64,000 bases of DNA from the NCBI GenBank assembly GCA_029339195.1, contig JAPTJF010000123.1:62001-126000 (forward strand), read 5' to 3'. Positions 56,859-64,000 of this stretch are shown in pieces. This stretch comes from Micractinium sp. NFX-FRZ. Lineage: Eukaryota; Chlorophyta; Trebouxiophyceae; Chlorellales; Chlorellaceae. The translations under genes were made by a program, and so were the position numbers. The notes below the pieces were generated by a model. That model worked only from the letters and a program-made list of their open reading frames with translations. It was not told the origin of the DNA and searched no databases. The stretch's first letter is position 1; each line of letters opens with the position of its first letter.

Positions 56859-59179
56859 ATGGCGCCCACTGCACAGCACCGTTGCCGTACGGCGGCGCTG
56901 TTTCTGTCGGTGCTCGCGCTCGCCGCCCCGGCGGCGCACGCGCTCAGCTGGCCGCTGTGCGAGGATGGAGGCCAGGTTTGGGTGAGTGGGAACAGGGCCA
57001 GCAGCACAGCAATCATTTATTTCGGTTGGTGGTTTGTGGGCGGCCGCAGAGCCTGCACCGCCGCTGGCAGGCCTCCGCCCTGCCAGCAATCCTCGCGCCC
57101 AAGTGCAGCGCCGCAATCTGGTACTGGGATCACGCCCCGATCTGGTTGCAGGTCACCGAGCGCCCCTTCAGCGAGCCCTCCTTCCCCGGTGCCAACCTCT
57201 GGTAAGCCTTCGCTCATGGGACTTAGGGAGGGGTGGGACGAGCATGAAACACCGCTGCATTCGTGCGCTGCTCCTCGCCGTGCGAGACGCGTAGGCAGGC
57301 AGCCGCCGCGCCCGCCGGTCATACTTGCAGCCAGGGGTCTTATCGACCCGCCCTTTGCTGCTGAAGCTGTGCTCCCGTCTTTAACTTGCACCATCCCCTT
57401 CCCTCCCCTCCCCTTCCATCCCCTTCCCCTTCCCTTCCCCTCCCCTCCCCCGCCCACACCACCCCCTCCTGCAGGTTCTTCTGTGAGAGCGGCCTCAACC
57501 TGCTGGGCGTGTCCATCTCCGACTGCATCCAAAACGGCACCGTCTGCACCCCCGCCATCCCCGACGCCCTCTGCCAGGCCATCGGCTTCGACCGAGCGGT
57601 GGGTGGGTGGGTGGGTGGGGGCTTGAGCGGGGGAGGGCGGGCTATGTGCCTGCACCACCTCCCTTTTGTGTGCGCCGTATTATGGAGGTCCCTGCGACAG
57701 GCGGCCTCCCTGTGCCCATGCACTCCTCTCCTCTTTTGGCAGCTGCCGACCATTGCGCCAGCCTGCCCCTTCTCCCCACGCAGGTGATGGAGGATGTGCA
57801 CATCGTGACGGCCCAGCCTCAGGAGGTGGTGCGCGCCCTCACCGGGGAGGTGAGCAGGCACCTGCTCCCGTGCCAATGAAGCTGTCGTAGGTGGCAGCCT
57901 TGCTGTCCTGACTCGTGTGCACCGCTACCGCTTCAGTGAGGCGCCCCGCACTGCCGGCCAGCACTCCCACAAATGGACCGCGGGCGGTGCTGCCCAGACA
58001 CGCTTACAAGGGGTCGGCGGGGCGACAAGACTGCCCCGCCCACGCATTACCCTCACAGCTCGCCGTTACCCACGCACTCCCTGTTGCCCTGCAGTACTGC
58101 GTGCGCCAGGGCATCTACACGGAGACCCTGCCCGACACTGACTTGGGCAGCATGCCTGGGGAGCCGTGCCGCAAGATCCAGGGCCTGACCTGCATCAGGT
58201 GGGGTGGGCTGGGCCGGGCAGGTGGGGAAGGCCTGTGGACATGACTGATGGGTACACGGGGCCCGCAGCGCTGTGAGCAGTGGTGCTTGCAGCACCAACT
58301 ACCCTGCTGTGCTTGGCGCGTCTGTGCGCACATGGCGCTGCCTTGATTCACCGCTGGTGCCTGCCCCAAGCACACCCGTGGGGTGTTCATCTTGCTGCCG
58401 ATCTGCCTGCCTTAATGTTGCCTTTCTTGCCCCGCCTGCCCGGCTTACTATGCCCTGCAGGACGCGCGAGACCATTGTGTGAGTTTTAGGGGCAGGGGCA
58501 GGGGGCAGGGTGGTTTCGCAGTTCTGGGAAGAAGGGAGACAGAGTGCAATGCACGACCATGCGACAGATGGTTGACCTAGAAAGCGCGCAGCTTAGGCCC
58601 AGGCGTGCTCTGGGGGCAACGTATGAAACAGGTGCAGAGCCAGCAGAGCCAGCAGCTATCCAGATCGCTATGCCCGCATTTGAGCCTGCCTCCCTGCAGT
58701 ACCGCTCTGGACGCCGGCATCCTGGAGGCATTCCAGCCCAACGTGCCCGCCGCCGAGCCCGTGCCGGCAGGTGCGTGCACCCGCCGCTTCTTGCTGTTTT
58801 TGCAGCACCGCCAGCTGGCAAGCTCGCACCCATGCCTTTGTTTTAGTGCGCTGGGTGGCAGGCGAATCGATACCAGGGGCGGTTGGCTGGGCGTGATGCT
58901 CAGCTGCGTGTAGGAAGAGGAGCACCTGGCTTTCCCTGTCGGCATCCTGTATACATCCTTGTTTGCTTATCCCCACCTCTGCACCCCTGCCACATGCTTT
59001 GTCGAGCTTTCTGACTTTGGAAGGGCCCCCACCCTTGCACCTCTGCAGGCAGCCAGGTGACCCCCGCCGACATCCAGGCTGAAAGCACCGCCCCAACCGA
59101 CGCCGCCGCCCCCCCCGCAGATGTCACCGCTAGTGCTGACGGCGGCGGCCGCAGGCTGCGCTCCTCTTTCTTCTTCTGA
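56859..59179 (+). CDS. secreted Cys-rich protein, unknown function
   Basis: Exons 56859-56981, 57050-57201, 57475-57598, 57784-57849, 58095-58198, 58461-58478, 58700-58770 and 59049-59179 give 262 aa with agreeing phases. A signal peptide (AALFLSVLALAAPAAHA) starts it. The mature part has eight or more cysteines in short blocks (CEDGGQVW, WFFCESGLNLLGV, SDCIQNGTVCTPA, DALCQAIGF, GEPCRKIQGLTC) and an N-glycosylation sequon (NGT). It ends with an Ala/Thr-rich linker and a basic-hydrophobic tail (GRRLRSSFFF). It is probably extracellular or in the secretory path; no family was recognised. Exon 6 is only 18 nt; the introns on both sides fit phase 2. Confidence 0.62.
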
Positions 59180-59826
59180 AGCAAGAGAGCGCTCACACAG
59201 AGCGCTCTGCAGGCAACGGCTCTGCTCGCTCGGGTGCTGCCCTAGTCTTCACCAGACTGAACTAGCTGGGCGTCAGAGCTTCTGTTGCCTGCGTGCTGAG
59301 GACCCGCAGTTGAGGCCCTGACTGGTGCGGCTGCCGCCGAGGTGGCGCCTCCCCTGCCCCACCAGAATCATTCAATTGTCGGCCCCATGGCATAACTCAC
59401 ACTCCAAACCGCAGCAGACGTCTCAGCCTGCACATCACAACAGCTTCACCCCCCCACACCTGCACCTGGCTCGTGCCTCGCTGCACCTGGCCTGCTCCGC
59501 CTCTCACCCCTCGCCCCTGCCTCACGCCTGATCTCCTCACCCCATCCTTTGCACTGCATCTGCTGCACCGGCACTCCTGCCTTCTCCCATGTCACTGCAC
59601 CCGTTCATCCGCATTTCTGCCTGGGAATGCACTGCATTCGTTCGTTCGTTCGTCTGTTTTCTGCCTGCGAGCGACCCCTTCCCCCCTTGCTTCAGCCTGC
59701 TGTAACCACCTGGAGTGTCTGTGCGCGCACGTGCGCTCTTGTGCCCAGGGAAAGGTTTGGAGAAGAGTTACAAAAGGGCGTGAACAAAGAGAGGCGCCAG
59801 CGAAGCGCGGGCCGACTACCACCCGT
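59180..59826. other. convergent 3' intergenic region
   Basis: 647 bp between the secreted-protein gene (+) and IBA57 (-). It has a TTCG tetranucleotide repeat (about 59637-59654), a plus-strand TGTAA at 59701-59705 and minus-strand TGTAA (plus TTACA 59768-59772) close to the IBA57 stop. Confidence 0.4.
59768..59772 (-). terminator. poly(A) signal of the IBA57 gene
   Basis: Minus-strand TGTAA about 55 nt past the TGA at 59827. Confidence 0.5.
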
Positions 59827-61841
59827 TCAGTCGCCGCCCGCGCCGCTGCCGCCCTCCTCGCGCCCCCACCCCTCTGGCCACCAGTCTGGCCGCCAGGGGC
59901 ACAGCTCCACTGCCGCTTCACCCTCGCCCAGCAGCAGCGGCTGCCCCGTCGTGCGCGCCGCCTCCACCGCCGCCAGCCGCAGCACCGCAAGCCCCAGCGT
60001 GCCGTCCACCACTCGCACCACCCCCACCTGCTTGCGCTTCCCCCCGGGCACCTCTGCATACACCGCCGCCCCCGGCTGCACCGCTGCCACCACAGGGCTC
60101 CCCTCACAGCTGCCAGCATCCTCAGCCGCCATCACTGCCGCACGAGGCGCAGCCGCCCCCGCCGCCTCCAGCTGGTGCATCAGGCCGCTGCCGGCCCCGG
60201 GGGCCACCGCCACAAAGGGCATGAGCCGCTTGCGCACCACGCCCTTGAAGTGTGTGCGGGCCATCAGCTCCTGCCCCACGTAGCAGCCCTTGGTGAAGGA
60301 GATGCCGTGCAGGCCGTCCAGGTTGAACTCCAGGGGAATCACCTCGCCTGGGAGGGGGGCACACAGGGCATAAACACACGGAGGGTTGGGCATATGGAGG
60401 CGGCAAAGCTTGCAGATGCCGTAGGCTTCCGGTTGGTTGGTTCTACTTGTGTTTAATCGCCTGGCCTGTGGGTGGGGAGGTGAAGATAGGAGGTGTAGAG
60501 GAGTACCGAGCCAGGGAGCAGTGAGAGGCGCAGGGGGGTAAGCAAGCGGGGGGCGGGAGGGACGGGGCACCCGCAGGGCGGCCAAACCACGGATGCAGCC
60601 CGGTTGACAATGCAGAGCAGGAGTCCCGGCATGGCAATGACACCAAGAATGGCACAGCCAGCAGCTCAGCGCGGAAGCCCCACCCACCCACCCAACCCCG
60701 CACCTGTCGGGATCTCGCTATCCCCCTCGGCCACCCCAAACAGCATGCGCCACCGCCGGTGCTCTTGCCAGCTGCAAGGCCTGCTGCTGCCCCCGCTGCT
60801 GGCGTCACCGCCGCTGCTGCTGCTTGCTGCTGCACTGCTGCTGCCCCCGCTGCCGGCGTCCCCCACAGGCAGCACCGCCCGCAGGCCCAGCTGCCAGAGG
60901 CGTGGGTCGGAGGCCCAGCCGGGTGGCGGCGGCGCGCGCAGTGCGGCGGGGGTGCCCGCAAAGCGGGCCCACACTGTGTACGCGTCCGACACGTCATCGA
61001 TTTGCAGCTTCTGGCGCAGGCGGTACCGCTTCAGCAGGCGCAGCAGGTCTTCTTTGCCCTGGCTGTCAACATCAACCAGCACGGTAGGCTCGGCATCTGG
61101 AGGAACGGAGGGAGAGATGCAAGGTGCAGTTGGATGGCGGGACGGCAGGGATGCAAGTTGGAGTGTTCTGATATCGTGGTCGGGGGGGCCTAGCGCAAGG
61201 GTGGGGCAGGCAGCTGAGCTGGTAGGCAGCTCGTCCCACGCCAGGGGAGGAGCGCACGGACTATCCTGGCTGACCAAACGGCATGCAGCTCCTGCCGTCT
61301 AGCCCGCCTGCCCGGACGTAGCACTACAGTACCTTGTGTGCGGTGCAGGAAGAGGTCATGGAGGTACCGCCCCTGTGCATTCAGAATGGCAGAGTATTGC
61401 GGGGGCGCCCCGGGGGACTCCAATGCTGCCACATCGTTCGTGACCAAGCCCTGCAGTTGTGGGGCAGGGCGAGCAGAGAGGGAAGGAGGGTGCAGGAATG
61501 AATGCTGACCGGTGTGTGCAAGTGAACACGCCCCTCCTGGCACTGGCGTGCGCTGAAACGCACGTCAAGCAGCAGCAGTGAGGCGACATGCCGGCTTTGA
61601 GTGGTGCGCTAGGCAAGAACACCCAGCGGTGGTAGCAGGCAGCAGCGCGCGGCAGAAGGAGGCGGCAGGAGCGGCGCACCTGCAGAAAGTGGACAAGCCC
61701 GGACCCCGAGAGCCGGATCACGCCCCGGTTCTCCAGGCACGCCTCCTGCAGCGCACCCGCCGCTCCGCTGCTAAACCCGCGCTGCTGGGCCAGGCGCCAC
61801 AGCAGCTGTGCGCCCAGGGCTCGCTGGCCGGCTGGCAGCAT
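59827..61841 (-). CDS. IBA57: IBA57, mitochondrial Fe-S cluster assembly factor (GcvT-like fold)
   Basis: Exons 61841-61680, 61450-61333, 61096-60704 and 60347-59827 give 397 aa. With ISCA proteins, IBA57 makes 4Fe-4S clusters for mitochondrial enzymes such as aconitase and lipoate synthase. The start ([20 protein letters not shown]) fits a mitochondrial presequence. Then come [45 protein letters not shown], and the diagnostic KGCYVGQE (about residues 245-252) followed by [13 protein letters not shown] Ser/Gly/Ala-rich insertion interrupts the middle domain (exon 3). A free-standing GcvT would be the main alternative; the KGCY-GQE motif and GRYLHDLF word decide for IBA57. It is divergent from the BRCT gene across 285 bp. 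Confidence 0.87.
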
Positions 61842-62126
61842 TGTGCAATTGTGTGTAATGAAGCTACGATTGATGTGCAGCGATCGGCGCGCGGGTTTCT
61901 GCACATTTTGCAGCGCGCAGCACGCCAAAGCAGGGCAGCGATTGACGTCTCAGTGCAGCCGAGAATGCTATATCGGTGCTCTGGAAATCGACCCGACATC
62001 CTCCGAGCCCACACTGCTCCTTGGGAGAACCCTCCCCTCTCCCCGCCTGCCGGCCCCTCTATTAGGTCGCTGTGCCACTCTTGTCGACTCGGAGAGGGTG
62101 TGGCAGGACGCCAAGGGAGCGGCAGC

Positions 62127-64000
62127 ATGGCCCCCAAGCGCAAGGAGCCGGACCCAGCCTCCGCCGCCGCTCCGCGGCCAGCACAGGCGCCGCTGTTTGC
62201 CGATTGCAGGTGTGAAGTAAAGGAGCTTGACGCAGCCCTCATTATGACTGCCTCCCTCTTACACCAACACAAGATCCGATCTGCCCGCCTCCCTGGCAGG
62301 ATGGTGTTCTGGGCTGGGTCCTCCACCAAGGTCATGCAGCGGAGGGTGCAGGAGCTGGGCGGCATGGTGCACCCTGCCATCACGGCGGGCGGGCCAGACG
62401 CCACCACGCACGTGGTGTGTCCCGCCACCCCCCCTATGACCACCAAGCATGTCCTCACCAAGCTCCAGGGCTACCAAGGGTGAGCACAAAGGTTGTGGGC
62501 GGACATTTAGATAACGATTGTTGTTGCTGTGCGCCCAGCCAGAGCCCCCTGCGCCTCCTCGCCTCCCTGGCCCGCCCCTCCCGCCGCTATGCTATGCATA
62601 CCCACTCTGTTGTGCAGCCCTTCACCCCACTCACTCCCTTGTCCTCCCCCTCCTGCCCTGCTCCTGATGTGCTCTACAGGCCGTCGGTGGCTACACGGGT
62701 AGTGGATGGGACAGAGCTGAGCCTGCCCGCAGGGGTCACATTTGTGCTCCCCGATTGGGTGGCACGCAGTATTGGCAAGCAGGCGCTGCAACCGGCAGAG
62801 CCCTACCTGCCTCCCTGCCTGCGGCCAGCCCCGCCGCCCACGCCAGCACTGCCCGACAGCCAGGACATGCATCGCGAGGGGGAGGGCGGCGACAGGGCAG
62901 GGGCGCTGAATGCAGGTGCCGCTGCCGGTGGCGATGGCCAGCCTGTGGAGGAAGAGGAGCGGGCGAGCAGCGTTGCCACGGTGCCGCTAACTGAGCAGGA
63001 GCTCGCAGCGGCGCAGGAGGGAGTGGTGGAGCAGCCGGCAGCAGTTGGTGGTGGTGCAGGCGAGAGCAGCGAAGAAGGGCGGCAGCAGCAGCACGAACAG
63101 CAGCTGGAGGGAGCGCGGGGGCAGCAAGACCAGCAGCAGCCAGCAGCAGCACAGCAGCAGCAGCAGCAGCGTGCGGTGCGCACGCATGTGCGCTGCCGTG
63201 TGGTGCACCGGGGCGCCGAGTTTGTGGCCGTGCAGGGGGTGAAGCCTCAGTACACAGGTGGGTGGGGTGGGGTGGAGGGTGCACACCGGTGGCGCCTTGC
63301 AAGGATTGCGTGGGCGGGCAGGCGGGTAGCAACGTTGTGGCCCTTCAAGGGATATGTCAAAGAACATAGTGGGGTGAGGCGGGACGAACGACCTGGGTGC
63401 TGTGCGTTGGAGCGCCCCGAGGGTCTGGCAGCGGCAGCCCCTGGCAGGGCCCCGTGTTGCCTGCCCAGAGGCCCCCCCCCGAGCACGAGCACGAGCGCAG
63501 TGCGAGAAAACCTTGTGCCCACTGTGCTGCAGGCGGCTTGACAGGGATACCGTGGGGCTCGTTTGGCGTGTGGGATGAACCATATGACCCGGCAGCCGCC
63601 AGGCAAGTCTGATGCCGGCTGGGGCAGCATGCCCTGTCCCAGCCCTGCATTCTTGCAACATGCGCGGGCCCCTCATGCCTGCTCTCGTGCGCCCTTCTGG
63701 CCACCACTCCGGAGACCTCCTGCCAGCTGTCGCACCGCCCGGCTGCTCCCTAATCACCTGCCCTGCTCTCTGCGTGCTTGCCGCCCAATGTGCAGGGAGA
63801 CCCGGGACACTCTGTGGCAGTACTGGTACAACAAGGGTGCAGGCGGGAAGCCGGTGGCTTCGCCGCCCACCAGCCCGCAGGCAAGCATTTCGCCTGCACT
63901 CCCGCTCATGTGTCACCCACTAATTCTGCTGCAGCTGCCTGCCCAGGCACGAGTCACTCACTCGGCTTGCATGCAGTGACCTGCTGACAGTGCAGGCTGA
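62127..64000 (+). CDS. BRCT-domain protein, 3' end outside the window
   Basis: Exons 62127-62209, 62300-62479, 62680-63257, 63533-63602 and 63796-about 63880 are in phase; later exons run off the window. A basic start (MAPKRKEP) leads into one BRCT domain (about residues 28-130): MVFWAGSSTKVMQRRVQELGG, then ATTHVVCP and FVLPDWVARSI with the conserved Trp. BRCT domains bind phosphopeptides or DNA ends in DNA repair. The next part is Glu/Gln-rich and disordered. The following block (PWGSFGVWDEPYDPAAARR and RDTLWQYWYNKG) looks conserved but was not recognised. A single N-terminal BRCT recalls X-family DNA polymerases, yet no catalytic part is visible here. The intron 63603-63795 has a GC donor. 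Confidence 0.6.

Overview
The window is nuclear DNA of a GC-rich eukaryote, most likely a coccoid trebouxiophyte green alga (Chlorella, Micractinium or Auxenochlorella type). The signs are dense small genes cut by roughly ninety short introns, UGUAA-type poly(A) signals, Gln/Ala/Gly-rich linkers, plant-type family members (plastid MATE carrier, secreted amine oxidase) and a delta-tubulin. No rRNA, tRNA, CRISPR array or intact transposon was recognised. Gene models below were built by hand from GT-AG or GC-AG borders and reading-phase continuity; start codons are the least certain part.

Layout. 0-5.8 kb: the 3' end of an unknown gene (+), an armadillo-like protein (+) and an N-terminal acetyltransferase of the NAA60 type (-). 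5.8-15 kb: a secreted flavin amine oxidase (+, 12 exons), a tiny Cys-rich protein (-) and an organelle-targeted multi-pass protein (+). 15.7-24.2 kb: a large MYND zinc-finger protein (+), a small hydrophilic protein (-) and a secreted Cys-rich protein (-). 24.4-30.5 kb: delta-tubulin (+) facing a plastid-type MATE transporter (-). 31-39.7 kb: two tandem, same-strand genes (A and B) with alternating GATA-like zinc fingers. 40-45.4 kb: a coiled-coil nuclear-type protein (-) and mitochondrial ribosomal protein bL33m (-). 45.6-50.9 kb: the spliceosomal cyclophilin CWC27 (+, 14 exons). 51.4-54.2 kb: a third GATA-like finger gene (C, +), frameshifted in its tail. 54.8-64 kb: a RING-CH E3 ligase (-), a secreted Cys-rich protein (+), IBA57 (-) and a BRCT-domain protein (+, runs off the end).

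No operon-like pathway links the neighbours; most are housekeeping functions in convergent or divergent pairs with close 3' ends. The most unusual content is the A/B/C zinc-finger family (13 fingers, a conserved C-terminal box, and a SUMO-interaction-like motif with a SUMO-site consensus in B and C), a two-copy structured 3'-end repeat about 120 bp long, tandem duplications lying across 3' splice sites in three unrelated genes, and several phase-supported GC-AG introns.
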